In this document: piece by piece, positions 28,290-42,400 of the stretch
Layout of the letters: every line of letters starts with the position of its first letter
Numbering within the stretch: position 1 is the stretch's first letter
Assembly (NCBI GenBank): GCA_013400975.1
Contig: WBMZ01008654.1
Coordinates: forward strand, 1-64,000
Source: Atrichornis clamosus
Taxonomy: Eukaryota; Chordata; Aves; Passeriformes; Menuridae
Direction: 5' to 3'
Length of the DNA stretch: 64,000 nt
Made by a program: the position numbers and the translations under genes
Notes under the pieces: generated by a model
Told to the model about the DNA's origin: nothing
Databases searched by the model: none
The model's input: the letters and a program-made list of their open reading frames with translations, nothing else

Positions 28290-29843
28290 AAATGGGTAGC
28301 CCCAGGAAGGCTTGTGATGATAAAGTGGTTATTAATCTGAGTGCAAAATGTGCTCAGGGCATTTACTGTAAGCCACAAATAAAAATGGGAAGCTGACTTC
28401 AGTTGAGCATAAATGTATTTAGAAAGGAGCTGTTGCATGGCTCTAAGTTAGGTAGTCTATATTAATTCTAAGAACAACCATTAGATCTCACAAAAGTCCC
28501 CAGAAGTATTTTGCAAAATAAAATGCAGACTTTTCATGACTGCCTTGACATTTCAAGACACCTATACTGCATGTTTTTTGGCACATCACCATTAGCAAAA
28601 CCATAGACTTAAAATACCTCAATCTGTACCTGTACAAAACCCATTGCAGTATCTTAGAGACAAAGTCTGAGGCTTTTCTTCATGTCAAGTAGTAAATTGC
28701 TTACAGTGACAGTACCACTGAATAAACTGAAGACTAATTTTTTTTCTCAGAGTCATCCATACAAAAAGGTTTGCATCACTTGAGCTCCTCAGTAACTTCT
28801 CTATATTTAAGTACAGCACCCAAATAATTTACTGCAGTCTGGAAAAATATCAGGCTTGATCTATAAACAGGGGAATGATCTTCTGGTTGAAGATGTACAG
28901 AGGGACTCTGGAAGTGTGTCCAGCTGCCATGTGCTTTCTCTGTGATCTCAGGTTTTCTCTGTACTCATTTTCCTACATGTAAAGTGAGGATAACATGCAA
29001 AACAGGTAACATCTTGCTTATTTAGACACTATCTTTTTTTGGGAAGAGATACATTTCCCCATCATGTAATTACACAAGTCTTAGGCAAAGTGGCTCAAGA
29101 CTTTATTTGGAGCTCCTAACAACTAATAAAGCAAAATCAGCATGAAATGCTAAGAAAGGCCTTTGATCACCTCTGCAACAATGTCTAATCCAAAAATCAT
29201 TAAAGAGGTATGAAATCAAGTACCCGAAAATTATTATCTGTTAATCTAAATGCTTAAATATATCTATCTTATTTATCAAATATCATCCTGCATATGCACT
29301 ACCGTTTTGTATGGAAATATGCCAACTTTTTTCATTTTTAATGGATTTAAATTTTTTTTTTCTTTTAAATATCACTAGAGACAAAGCTGTACACATGCTG
29401 TAAGAACATGGTGTAATCATAATGACTGAGTCAGAACTTGAATTGTTACACTTTCTATGAAATTAAGAAATCTGCATTTCATACAAATACTTCCTGGCAA
29501 AGAAGTATTAAACCTGATTCTACAATACTAAACCAGAGATGGTTGACAGTCCATAAGTGCTAAAGAACATTATTAATATTCTAGAAATTAAACTTCCAGT
29601 TAGGAAATGTCAGATACAAAACTGGAACATGAAGTCCTGTTTAATCTTTATTGGGCACATATTGGAGAATAGTGTCTTTAATTTAATAACCACTCTTCAT
29701 AATTTTTTTAGTATTTAATGCCAAGAGAAATTATTTGATCATTCTGTATATAAATGACTGCCATTTCATCATTATCCTTGGACTGAGCCCAAAAATCTCA
29801 TACTTGACAGAAGCATCAGTCCCAGAAAATGTGTTCTTGAAGA

Positions 29844-30188
29844 CATAGAATCACAGAATCATTAAGATTGGAAAATACCTCCAAGGTCATCAAGTTCAAC
29901 ATTTGAACAAACATCTCCACGGCAACTAAACCATGGCACCGAGTGCTACATCCCGTTGTTTCTTGAACACTTCCAGCGACGGGGACTCCACCACCTCCCT
30001 GGGCAGCCCCTTCCACTGCCTGACGACCCCTTCTGTGAAGAAATTCTTCCTGATGTCCAACCTGAACCTCCCGTGGCAACAGCTTGAGGCCATGTCCTCT
30101 TGTCCTACTGCTGGTCATCTGGGAGAAGAGGCTGACCCCGACGTGGCTACAACCTCCTTTCAGGGAGTTGTAGAGAATGATAAGGTGT
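29844..30188 (-). mobile_element. CR1 LINE, 3' end, relatively well preserved
   Basis: On the plus strand the segment begins ATAGAATCACAGAATCATTA, the reverse complement of the CR1 3' terminus with its ATTCTRTG-type repeats. It then runs through the typical avian CR1 phrases TCCACCACCTCCCTGGGCAG, GTGAAGAAATTCTTCCTGATG, TTGAGGCCATGTCCTCTTGTC and CTACAACCTCCTTTCAGGGA. The element is therefore on the minus strand and 5'-truncated, as is usual. Few changes from the family pattern are visible, so it is younger than the other fragments here. The open frames across it are not host genes. Confidence 0.93.
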
Positions 30189-30234
30189 CATGGGATGGAG
30201 AATGTTCCACACCCTTGGACAGGTGTTCCAGTGG

Positions 30235-30445
30235 CTAATCCCTCTAAACAGGGTGCCTGATTTACAATTTGATCTGTGCTTTCAGATTGCACGTGCTTGT
30301 TCCTATCATACTTTCCTCAGAAAAGCACCCAGCCTACCTCTTGCCCACCTCCCCTGTTCAGTTATCAAGTCCACTGACACTATCCTTCTAACAAATTAAA
30401 CAGACTGAGTTCCTTAAGTCTCAACACTGTAAAGTCTTAAAAAAA
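30235..30445 (-). mobile_element. Older decayed CR1 fragment next to the younger copy
   Basis: The stretch reading GTTATCAAGTCCACTGACAC and TTAAACAGACTGAGTTCCTT, then AAGTCTCAACACTGTAAAG, follows the reverse complement of an old CR1 3' region (the 'control of methods' order: locus on minus strand). It is more diverged than the neighbour at 29844-30188. An A-rich run follows at about 30438. Confidence 0.45.
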
Positions 30446-31589
30446 AAATAAAATTGTACCCCTCTCCTCATCTCCAAATATTAGGATCTTTAGGAAGAGG
30501 GGTACCAAAGCAGCGTGCCCACTTCAGCAGCAGCCTTGAGCCCTGTTAGACTCCTGTGGTTTAACAGCCAAGGATCACAGCAGTCCTTTAAGAACACAAA
30601 AGTATTCTTTCATTTCGCAAGCTGTCCCTTCCCTCCATTAAGCACTGCTGTTTCTTTTCACCCTTTGGCCAGTTTTTCATTGCTCTGTGCAACCCTGTTT
30701 CTGTCCCAGAGCACCGTGGAGAAGCTGCTGTGGAGATGAGCAGTTCTTGGCCAACAGCTGAAGCCTGGGCTCAGATGCACCTTCTGATGAAATGTCTCTT
30801 TTGGAGGTCCCATGAAGGAGGAACAAGTATGACCTAGACCAACCAGCTGAAAAACAGGAGCAGCCAAATCTAGGGTACAGGAGTACCCTTAAATTCCCTC
30901 TCCTTAGATGGAAGGGGGGTCAAATTAGCAAGGTTTGTACTCCTGAGTGACTTGCCAAGACATTTGTGTCCCAAGAGAATTTTGTGTATTTGCAGTGAGA
31001 CTTGACCTACACAAGGGCCAGCTTGTGCCTGCAAGATACTTACTAGTTTCCCTTAGGAAGCATCCAGATTTTACCACAATGCAGTGCAAGTCTCTGCCTG
31101 TATTCCTATTCCTTATCTTCACTCTTCCAGAAACTAGACTGGTCACTGTGGCAGAGTGTGATATATGTAGGCTAACACCAACTGTAGATTCATTCGTGTA
31201 TAATCCCTTTCTGTTAGACAGGTGTGTACAAAAAGCTTCATTCACTGCTATCCTGATCTTGTCAGAACCTCTCATGTGCACAACCTGTACTTCCTAAGTG
31301 TAAGAAAAGCTAGATTCATAGTAATTGTTCTATACATGCTTATTATTCAGACTGTATTAATGAATATTTTAACTGGAGATTAGGCTGAGGTGTGATTTCC
31401 ACAAGATAAGAAATAGATTTGCCATGCTCTATTTTATCATTGAAATGGAAGTGTGCCCCATAATACTATATTTCTTAATTCTTTCATATTATGTTCATCA
31501 GCAATTTGAACTCTCTAGATGACACAGGGTTACAAAATCTCACTTTGAGAAAGTTGTGGACTTGCTGGAAGGCCTCCAAATAATCAGAG
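30446..31589. other. Non-coding stretch
   Basis: No gene, RNA or repeat family was recognised. Overlapping open frames of about 118 codons on both strands near 30925-31297 lack recognisable motifs. Confidence 0.4.
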
Positions 31590-31915
31590 GCTTAGAAAGT
31601 ATGGCCTGTGAGAAAAGATTGAGAAACTGGGTTGTAAAACTTAGAGATAGGAGACCAGAAAGGACATGATAATGACTTTCCCATACACAGAACAGTGCAG
31701 CATCTAAGAAAGTAATAATGTGTGGATAGGATAAAGAGTTAGTTTAAATGCTGAAGGAAAAGTTAAGTTGAACATGGAGGAAAGTCTAATGACTTAATGG
31801 TCAGGGACAGCAAAGCACTGGAATTAGTGATGAGTTTGCGGAACCCCTTCCCACAGAAGAACTAAAAATGGGTCACACGCAGGCACTAGGACTGGCATGG
31901 ATGGTAATAAGGTTC
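31590..31915 (+). mobile_element. Decayed CR1 LINE fragment
   Basis: The order CCTGTGAGAAAAGATTGAGA, AAACTGGGTTGTAAAACTTAG, GGACATGATAATGACTTTC, GGTCAGGGACAGCAAAGCACTGG, then AGTTTGCGGAACCCCTTCC, follows an old amniote CR1 3' region in the sense direction. Similarity is low, and the edges are approximate. Confidence 0.6.
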
Positions 31916-34900
31916 CCCGAGAAATGAAGTGTGTTTGGCAACTCCCCTTTCCTGACATGAAGCTTCTAACTAAGTTGTAGTAAAGTATGTTTATGCAGAA
32001 CCATCTATCAAAGGGCCAGAATAGGTGATTCCTAGGGACCAGAAAGACTTGTTCTCCACAGCTGCAAAATCTCCTGAACTGGCTGGGTATTACTTTAGAG
32101 GTTTTAGAATCAGCTGATTCTACAGCTACAAAGCTTGTGATTCACATTGGGAATGCTAAAGAATATTTCACTATTTCAGGCCCCAGATTCTGTCAATTAA
32201 CAGAGGTGGTAGAATTTGATTCTTGCAATGGGAAGGATAAATCTTGGTAAAGCAATGCCATAAGCACTGTCAGCTGGTAAGAAGGGTGACCTTTTTCTAC
32301 CTTTATAGCAAGAGACCGTTACTGTTCCTGACAATGTGCAGACAAGGAAGGTGGGACAACTGAGAATGCAAGGTGAAGGGGGAACAGCTTTGCTGCAGGC
32401 AAGAAAGGTGCAGCTAGAATTAGAAAGAACTCACACTTCAGTCGATAAAGCCATGTCGGAGACATTGTGAAAGATGGCCTGGGGATGGCCTTGAAGGACC
32501 TTTGTAACACAAAATGAACCTTCCACCAGCAGATAGCTGAGTATGAACGAGGAGTAGATCCTAATGGGAAAGTAAAAGACTGGGGATTAGGTGTACATAT
32601 GGAAGAAGGCATGTATTTCTGAGGGAGACAGCTCAGGCCCATGGTTAGCCCTTATGTAGCCCTCCAAGGGAGGGGATCAGCAGCACACAAAAAGATGGGG
32701 TATTTAAAGGTGCAACAATGCAGTACCATGCTCCCTTCCTTGATTTAACAACGTGTATCCCACGGGCAGCTTCAAGACACCACTAGTTAAATCCTACTAG
32801 GCCTTATAAGGGTGAAAGGGGGAAGTCTGTGTATACTTCTAAATGCTACCAAATTTCTTATGATTGGACTGAAAAGCTCATGCAGCAGGCTGTTTTGGAA
32901 AGATGTTTGCAAGGAGCCACTGAGCATATGGATGGCTATGCTGCAGAGCCAGTACCTGGTTTATAGCACAGGGAGAGCCTCCAGGCTGTGCCCCTGGCAA
33001 GGTGGCTGCTGCTTACTGTTGTTCTCTTTTCCATTCAATCTCACAACAAACAGCTCCAGGAGGAAGTCTGCCCTTCCCTGGAGCAGAACCAAAGCAAATT
33101 ATCCAGACAATATTTAAGCTAAATGCACTGAAAAGCAAGAACTATGGTGTGAGACCTACCTAGTAAAGCCAAATGACCAAGTTATGCCAAGACAAGTGAC
33201 TAAGACAACTTTAGTCTCAGTATTAGCACTGTGGGTAATACTGTAATAGAGGTATGATCACAGTACAGCCCTGGCATCGCTGGCACAGGTACAAGAAAGC
33301 ACAGCCCTAAGTCTCTGAATTTGTGTTGTCTGTAACTGAGAAAATTTGCAACATATTGTTTGTGCAAGATTTCAGAACACAATACATCATTTACATATGT
33401 CCTGTTCTTATCCCTTCATTTCACTGTCCCTTTAGGAAAGACATGATGTTAACACACAAGTGGAAAAGAACACATTTTGCCTTGCCTTTGTCAAAGGCTA
33501 TTGGGGACAGGAGGGAAGGACAAACAACATATAACGAAAATATAGTGTCTGGAGTGTTGCTCCTGCTCCTTTACCAGGCACAACCCAAATCCTGGGCGGC
33601 AATCAGTGATGCCTCCACTAACTTCAAAGAGATGCTCTTCCAACCCCTCCCCGCCCTGCCAAGGCCGCCGTGCTCTGTGCCACCACACAGCGGCACTCTG
33701 CCCACACATTTCCCAGAGGGAAACCTGCAGGTTTTTTCCCCATTACCAAGACACCCACGAGCATTATACTCATGGCTGAGAAGGCAGGGCTTTCAGAAAC
33801 CACCAGTCACTGAAACACACAACGTGGAACCTGCAGAGATGGCCAAGCACCTGCTTTGACAGCACAAGCATTAGTTGATTACAAGCTGTTAGAAACCAAA
33901 CACTAGAAAAATCTGGTTTAAATATTGCTAGTAAATCTCTTCTTAGGATCTTTTTCCCTTCCACCCTCTTCTCTGCACACTTCAATTGCACTTCAACATT
34001 CTGGTGACACCATTTTGAGATCTCATGTACTTCACACCACTTTCGTCTTCCCTAAGTCCAGTAACACCACTCTAAACTCTGGCAAACCATTTATTTTCCT
34101 TAGAGGAAAAGCCCCAAGGACTCCCAAGCAAATACACACCCACCAAAACACCTCTCTGCTAGACACACTTCACATATGGGTTTATTAAAGGTGACAGTAA
34201 TAGTGTGCTGATAGGACTGTGACAGAAACAGGACTAGGTAAGGGGAAGTGATGAAAAAGTAGGAGTGAGTTGGAAAAGAGCCATTCATACAGGCTTTCCT
34301 GGTAGGTGTTGATTTTTCTCCTTAACTCCAGGGACAAATGCAAGCTTTAATCTTTATGACCTAACATTACACACACCTTGCACAGAGACAAGGTAGCAGA
34401 GCTTGTGTCTGTAATGATGCACATGAAAGAGAAGACGACTACACGATGGGAAAAATCCTGCTCAGCCCTCCCAGCTGACCTGTGGATGGGCCACGTGCTA
34501 ATGCAGGTGGGAGCTGGCCTGACAGTGATAAAACATCTGTCCACCCCAACATCTTCCCAGGTTCTTTAAGCCACAGATTGATGGGGATTTGCACACAGCA
34601 AAGGTGGTGTATTCAGCCTCCAGTAAGAGAGGCTATGTATGAATATGCAGGTGCTCCGAAGTCCACACTCAACCTCCCCATTCTCATTTTCCCCCATTAC
34701 CCAGCTCTTATGAAAGGCCCTGTGCTGTGGGGACAAAGATGACACAGGGAAGTCTGTAAGCAATGGTGCTCCTTTCGCAACCAAGTATGCAATACCTTCA
34801 AATCAAAAGGAAGAGGGGTCTCCAGAAAGGGTCCTCTCAATTTCCAGCTATTTCTAGTCACTCTCCACCTTTGCAGCTGCCAGTTCTGATGAGCCAGGCT

Positions 34901-35589
34901 AGCTGCCAGTTACCCAAGCAGAAGAATCCCAGATGCCTACAGAGATCAAAAGGATTATCATGCATGTATGGCATAAATACCAGTGAGTGATTCATCTGAG
35001 CGAGGAAACTCCCTCCACAGCCAACCCTCTATTTGGAGACTGGGCCAGCATAATGAATCCATAAATTATCACACAAGATTTTACCTAGGAGGACTTAGTC
35101 TTCCCTTTTCAGGAAGGAAACTCAGATAGGAAAGCGGTATTCCTCAGAAGAGGAGATTCCATTGTACATGAGAAAAATCACCCTACAATAAAAGAAGTAA
35201 GAACATTCACAATGGTTCAAGCCAATGTCTTCATTGGAAACTCCTTGTTCTTGCACAGGGGAAGGCAGTCAACAAGCTCTTCCACCTTTGCTATATTTCT
35301 CAGTCATGTCTCCTCCAAGCTGAGGACGATTTCTCACTCAATCCTACCCAGAAGCTATTCTGGGAATTTTCCCATGCCTAGTATACTCCTAGAGTATCAA
35401 AAGCACAACCACATGTATTCAAGGCGAAAAGCACAGCAGGCTTTTTTAAATTAAAACAAACAAATCAACCAAAACAACACTAAAACCAAACTCCCTCCAG
35501 AACACTGCAATACTGTTTTCTGGTTTTTTCTTTTTTTTTCCTTTCTTAGCTTCTAGTATTTGGTTTGTCTTCCTCTTAAGCTTGACCTG
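31916..35589. other. Non-coding stretch
   Basis: No gene was recognised. A 178-codon plus-strand frame at 33323-33859 has no domain, signal peptide or splice support and is regarded as chance. No repeats were identified with confidence. Confidence 0.4.
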
Positions 35590-36440
35590 AGGCTTTCATG
35601 AGGTTATCTGACACAACCCCAAGATCTTGGTAAACTCTAAGCCCATGATTTTCTATGCAAAACAATCACTGTTTTTCTCTACATACCTCATTTCACATTT
35701 ATTCATGTGAAATTTCATCCACCATTTTTACTGGCCAGCTATTCAGTCTCAGGCATTTTCAACACTATTTCACTGTTAACCATCATCTTTGCTGTCTCAA
35801 AAAACTGTATTTTAACAGCAAAGCTTAAAGTCTCACTGTTCTCCCTATTTTTACTGTCATTCCTGAATAGGTTTAGCACTACAAATCCCAGCAGGGAGCT
35901 GTGAAACTCCCTGGCAGCATTCTCCCACCTTGTTTCAGATCTTTTTGCCAATTATTTGTACATCTCAGGACCTTCTCTCCTAGGCAATGTCTGCACAGGT
36001 TCCCAGTAAGGTATTTTGTAAAATAACTTTGTCAGAAGTCCTACAGAAATCTAGTACCAGCTGTTTCATTCTTATCTACATTCTTTTCAAAGAACTCCAA
36101 GACGTTTGCTAGACAAACATCTTGCCTTCATATAAACCACAGTGACTTTTCCAAAACTGATTGTGTTTATCTCATTGTCGAATATATTTTTGTCTATTAC
36201 AGCCTTTATTAGTTTATGTACCACAGTTGCCAGGCTTACAAGCTCTTAGTTTCCTGAATCCTCTCAAATATTTTTTTAAAGATTAATGTTATATTTACCC
36301 ACCCTCCATGCTTCAGGTGCCAAGAAATTTTTAAGAGCGATGCTACACACTGCCTTTGGCAATACAGCTATTTCATACTTGAGTTCCTCAGACCTCAGGT
36401 GAAGCCTTCCAGTCCTGGCAATCTGTTAACATTCAAGGCT
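35590..36440 (-). mobile_element. Ancient CR1 LINE, reverse-transcriptase region
   Basis: On the plus strand successive phrases match the reverse complement of the CR1 reverse-transcriptase coding region: GTGAAATTTCATCCACCATTT, ACCACAGTTGCCAGGCTTACA, TACCCACCCTCCATGCTTCAGG, TTTCATACTTGAGTTCCTCAG and CTTCCAGTCCTGGCAATCTG. The last corresponds to the conserved Ser-Pro-Gly-Pro-Asp-type motif. The element lies on the minus strand and is riddled with stops and indels, so it is dead and old. Boundaries are approximate. Confidence 0.75.
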
Positions 36441-39400
36441 GCTCAAATGTTGGATTCTGGATCCGAATCAGAAACCTGCTTGGCCAACATTTTATGTTCT
36501 GTGACGAAGTGGGGGAGCAAGAGGGTGCTATCAACACCCTCACCAAGTGGCCAGAGGGAGCTCAGAATGAAAGGAGGCCCAGTGAGAGCTGGGTGTAGAG
36601 CCACACACACATCCTCCTACACAAAACCCTCTCACGTGCCCTGGGTGGGAGGGTGGACTTCATTACAAATATAAGAGGTACAGTGATCACTGCACTAAAG
36701 ACCTAACAGCAAAACTCCATGACATCTGCCCATTATTGATCCACAAGAAGCCTCGTGCTCCCACCATCCCAGAGCGGCAGCAGTCACAAAAGGGGAATGC
36801 TTTCAAGTAATTTAATTGTCCAGCCATTTGGCCAAATGAAGTATGTTAGTAAGTGGGTGGTTATCTTGGAACAGACACATTATCACTCACCTTAACCTCT
36901 TAGCCTGATCAGAACCACATCAGACAGCAGGGCCCTGGTGTGGTCTTTGGCAGCCACCACACCGAGGAGCTAAGACAAATGGACAAAGGTAATGCATTTA
37001 GTGAAAGAAAAGGAAGAAGTCAGAGGTTGAACTAATTAAGCCTTCACGTTATGAAGGGCTGAAAGAGGAGATGTCACTTCACTGAAGAAATGCAGATGGG
37101 AAGATGACTTCAGCTTGTGTGCCAAGACAGTTTGGGCAGAAGTTGTGATGACAGACTGAGCTTTACTTGCCTTCCCCACCCCTCCATCACCCCAGGTACA
37201 GCCACAATCAGCACAGACAGCACCACACACCAGTGGTACAGAGACAGCCAGTTACCTTCAAGCAGACATTTCATAAGCAGAGTGTGAAAAAAGTTTAAAA
37301 CTAAACAGTCTCACTGTACAGCACCCCTTTGCTATGAGTGGCATCCCCAGCCCCACTGACCCCCTGGGAGCACACAGCCGCTTGGGGTCCAAGTCCTCCC
37401 TGCACAACGCAAGAGTTCCAGGACGAGTCTCCTGGGCTGCATAGAACAAGCAGGGGAAGAGCACAGACCAAGTGCAAGGCATCTGCAGAGAGATGCACAA
37501 TAGGCATTAATATACACCTCAAAACAGATGTTGTTTTTTGGTTGTACTCATAAGTGTTGCAAATTTGGGTGCCAAAAGATAGCTGCAATTAAAGTATTTA
37601 CAGCTTGACTGAAAACTCAGTAAAACCTCCAGATTGCATGAGGGTTTTGTTCATCTCAGACTGTAGGCTGGGCAACTTCAGCAACACACCCAGGGCTTGG
37701 AAAAGGAACAGACCTGAGGAGCTGTAGTGTCAGATGAGATTGGGCCCAGGTCTCTGCACTGTGGTTTACTTTGCCATCTGCCCAGGACATGCCCACAGGC
37801 AGCTGCCTTTGCCTAGGTCTCCAGCATTTGTGCCATGTCTCCCCTGAGAGAAGGGGACCTCTCATGCTGCAGGAGGCCCCTGCATCCAGCTACTCTACTT
37901 CTACACCCCTGTAAGATTTCTCCCATCTCTGTTCTCATTCCTGGTATATTGTAGGAATTCTCCACAAACCTTCCCTTTTCTCACACCAGAGGCTCTGGGA
38001 ATCATCATTCTTCCAAAGCAGTCTACTTGCCCCATCTTTCCAACACATGCACTTCACGTGCATTCCCTTATTCCTTTGTCTAACCACACTTTGTTTTTCC
38101 CCTTGTTTCTTTACCAGGGCTTTGATTTTTTTCTCTATCCAAGGACTTCACATGCAGTGCATTTCATTGTTTTTCATCTCACTGACAGGATCACAACTGC
38201 TGGGAAAGTCATACCTCTTTTCCCTCTTCTGATCTTAAACAAAATCAGTGGCTTTCTATCCAGAAATCAGTACTGAATATTACAGCTGATCAGATGCAGC
38301 AGCCACTGGCAGCTTGTCACAGGCAGATAATGCAGAGATGGGCGAATTCTTCCTCTTTCACCTTGCTTCTTTAGTGGGCAGATCAAAAACACCAACTGTG
38401 TGACAGAAATGAAAATAAAGTATCTGGGCTCCTCAAGATGTATTCATTAACCAGGTGCTAGGTTTGCTGGGGATTTCAGTGACTTGGGGTTTGAGATACA
38501 GGCTTTGAATTTTGATAGCAGTGGTGCCATTTCAATCGAGGCAGAATTCAGATTCCAAAGATATGGGAAGTGTTCATTAAGAAGGGAAGGGAACTAAAAG
38601 AACAATCCTGGAAAAAAAAAAAATCAATCTATTTTGAAACATCGACTCAGCCACAGCAGGAAATGAAGTCCTCAGTCTGTTATCTAGCTTTAGACCCTAC
38701 TATCCCAGGAAGAAAGAAGAGGCCAAGGCATGGAGCAGAGGGACACGTGTAAGCTTTAAGTGCCCATGATTAGTTGCAATACAGTGTTGAAATAAAGTAG
38801 TTCCGGTTTTGGAAAGTCTTGTGCTAACAACAAGATTGAATAAAAGAAACTACTTTTGCACACTGCTTCAAAGTTGAGGAAAGCAGGCACAGGTTTGACA
38901 AACCAATCTGGTTTTGTTACAATTATCTCCAGTTCCGGAGAGTTTCCTCTGGGTTTATAAATCCAGTAGCATCTGGCTCTGTGAAATCAAGTTCATCCCT
39001 TACTTCTGCAGTATTCACTTGGCTAACCACGGCAGCTCTGAAAGCCTGCAGGCCACCAGGCGACACGAATGGTTCGTTTATAGGAGAGGTGATCAAACAG
39101 GGAGGGACAGAGGGGAGCTGACAGGCACCAGGCATGCACATGGGAGCTCATCTAAAATTTCAAACTCTCTTTTAAAGGAAATCAGATGGAGAGATCAGGC
39201 TTGGGATTCATTTGCAGGGGAACAATTTCCTTTTCTAATCTGGCCCTCTGTTCCTGTAGCACACCTGTGATGTGATATCCTCCTCCTCATCTGTCTCTCA
39301 TTCCAGATCCAAGCCTTCCTCCTGCCCGCACAATGCTGCACCATCCCACCTTCTCTCCCGGCTCCTACCTGCGCCCAGCGAGCCCAGGCACAGGCACTTG

Positions 39401-42400
39401 CTGTGCCTCCTCATTACTGTTCAGAATTTTCCATTGCCCTCTGCAGCCCTCATGGTTATTACACTCTCATCACCTGGGCAAGTGAGCTCAGTCTTCGCTT
39501 TTCTGATTTTCTATTGTCTGTTTATTAGATCGGCCCTTTGTGAACTCAGCAGTTCACACTCTCCTGTGGTGCCAAGTGTAAAATTAATATTGACTAAAAA
39601 ATCTGGGCACTTCTTTCTGGCCAGAAAGGAGACATTTCGAATTAATGGCAATGTTACAGTGTTTCACACCCACTGCCATCCTTCTGAAACCTCCAACTCT
39701 TGCTGTTCATTTCTAATTGCACGCATTAACTCTTAATGGGCCCTGTCTGTTCCGGGTGGGTGGGTGCCTCCCTGAGCCAGCCCAGTGCCCGCACGCAGGA
39801 CTTCCCGGCCTCCTCACAGGCAGCCAGCAGAGGTGGTGGTGTCGAACATGCCTGGTTCTGCTCACTCCTTCGCACACACGGGCAGGCAAAGCCACTGCCT
39901 CTTCCTTTACTGAGTGTCCCAACAGCCTAACGCAGGCGAAGGGGGTTTGGCTGAGAGCTCTGCTGGCACCAAGGGACACAGCCCAAGCCCCACTCTCCAC
40001 ATGCTGCCACTGAGCTCCCAGGCTGACCTGGCACAGATGTCTCAGAGCAAGGAGATCGTTCTGTCCCTGCGGCCTCAGTTCAGCCCTCAGGCTGAGAGGT
40101 GGCCACCAGGGACTGAGAGGACGATTACTGCCCAGCGTGGTAGGCCATTTACCCCCGCACAGCAGTAGCTACCTGCTTTACAGCTGAGACCTTTTTTGCT
40201 AAGTATCACCAAATAGCTCCTAAAGAGATAGTATTAACTTTTGGTAGCTCAGAAATTTATGAGAGGAGAAATCCTCTATCAAGCAAGCACAGGCTGCAAC
40301 TCATGGTGAGGTCACCCATGCCAGGAATTCCAGTTCCTGTGTCTCTCCCAAGGCACTGCCCTGTTTCCACAGAGAAGTGCCAGGATTTTCTAACTGGTGT
40401 ATCCCCACAGGCAGTTACGGCCAAGTAATAGATCTGAGGTTTCTACTGGTGGGTCAAAATCCCCCAAGGAGGTCAAGAAACAGTCCAGAAAAAGAAGAAA
40501 AGAGGATTAGAGAGATGCTGAACATGCAGCTATGACCTTAGGCAAAAGAAATCTTGCTCTTGCATTCCCTGCACACCCTAACCCTTTAGAGCCAAGAACT
40601 CTTTGCCAGCCTCTTAAAACAAACATGCAATGCAATTATACCAGCATATACCACCATTACCATTAGTACATCTGTGCACTTGCATGGCAAGTATAAGAAC
40701 AGAAAATTTGGACTTTATTAGTTTCATCCTTTCAGGTTGTGTTGCCAACATGAATCATTTGAGAAACAGTAACAAACAATTTCTTTTTAACCTGTTTTCC
40801 TCACTTTCATTAACTGCCCCTGCCAGACCATGCCTGCTACAGAAGACTCCAGTATCACTGCTTTTACTTTCAAAATGAAGATAATACTGAATGAACTTCT
40901 GTTCTTCAATAAAACCAAACTAATGACAGAGGCCAGATGTGAAAATCTCTCCTGGTCACATTAAGCACACTGTAGACTTTCAGCCCTGTTATAAATGGAG
41001 GAGCTGTGCAGTATTACTGCACATATGAGAGAACCAAAGCACAGGGAGATGCTTGTCTCATCACATGCCAGTGGATGACCAGGAACTGAGCTCCCACCTC
41101 CAGCCATGACAGATAAAGAATTTCCTTTTTTAAACAGAAAGGGCACATGGTCTCTAATGCCTCACCTGTGGACACTTAAAATCATTGGATCTGGACAGAT
41201 TAAAGACAAATGGCAGTTGCTCAGATGAATACAGTGTACTATACGGAGCTATGAAAACTGCCAAAAGTACTTGATTTTCAGATTATACCAGCCGTAAAAA
41301 AATATGGATCACAGAATGCTGTCAGGAGAGGACAGCGAATGCCTTCCACATGAAGTGTCAGATCAGGCACTAACAAAACTGTGCACCTGCCAGGCAGGGC
41401 CATGTGCAGTGAACCCCTGCCCGGCACGGCCAAGCTGCAGGTGCACAACCACATCACACACAGCCAGCACCAGGGTGTGCAGCAGCACAGATCCACGTGG
41501 GATTTTGCCCTTCCCTTCCTACAAAGGTGGAAAATTTCCAAGCATGGGATTGAGTCAGCTTTCCTCACACCACAAATAACAGTCAAGATCAACAGTGACA
41601 GGTTTTGAAATCCTCATCCTCTGGCTCACAGGAAGATCTATAATAGCGACGGCACAGAGAGATAAAAGCCCTCATGCCTTGTGAAGAATTTCTCTTTACT
41701 AAACCAAAAATTAAAAACCTTGTCTTCTGAGAAAGGTAACAGGTTCTTCTTTGTCTTGCAAGATCTTTACAAAAAAAAAGGAAAAACCATGCACTCCGAG
41801 CTCTCCAGCTCATTAAGATAAATCAACTTAAAGGGGCATATTTTTCTCTTGTGTGGTCCTGTACAACCTACAAATCATATTAGCAAATTGGTGGCAGATC
41901 AGGTGAGGACAGGCTGGCAGCAGCTACTCAGGGTGCAGCCCCATTTGAGACAAGCAAATCAGCCTTGCTGCACACCTGACAAAAACCCTTCCTTAGCCCT
42001 TCATGCCTGTGCTGTAAAATAAAAGGAAAGTGAAGTTTTGAGAAGACAGACCCAGCCCTCCTACTAGAAGAACATGTATATGAGTCTCCACATTAAATGT
42101 GTGAGTAGCCCTCAGGAGTATCAACCTAAGCAGGAATGGGAGCTCCTGAAACATGGCTGAAATGTACCTTACAATATAACAATTTTCCTTCTTCAGGTGA
42201 AGCCAAAAAAGGTAAGGACGTAGTACCTGTGCTTGATATGACTATCTCCATTTAATAGCAAGAGCTGAGACTTCACTTTATTTCATTTGCTAACTGATAT
42301 TTGCCTCAGTCTTTCACAAAATGACCACAATGACCATTATTATTGTGCAATTTGTCTAATAAAAATGTAAAAGGCACGTTTACTTAGCAGCTGTTTATGA

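Larger units (their letters stand above)
25346..29843. other. Non-coding stretch with weak CpG-rich patch
   Basis: No gene was recognised. The longest open frame of the window (minus, 27318-26686) has no recognisable domain and a composition expected by chance. A moderately CpG-rich patch at about 27.75-28.06 kb is listed separately. An imperfect (AAACC)n run is at about 28259-28289. From about 28.4 to 29.8 kb the DNA is AT-rich and featureless. Confidence 0.4.

Noticed and set aside
29816..30238. Open frames of about 100 codons on both strands
   Set aside because: They lie in the CR1 3' end and are not host genes.
33323..33859. 178-codon plus-strand open frame
   Set aside because: No homology recognised, poor start context and no CpG island or splice evidence.
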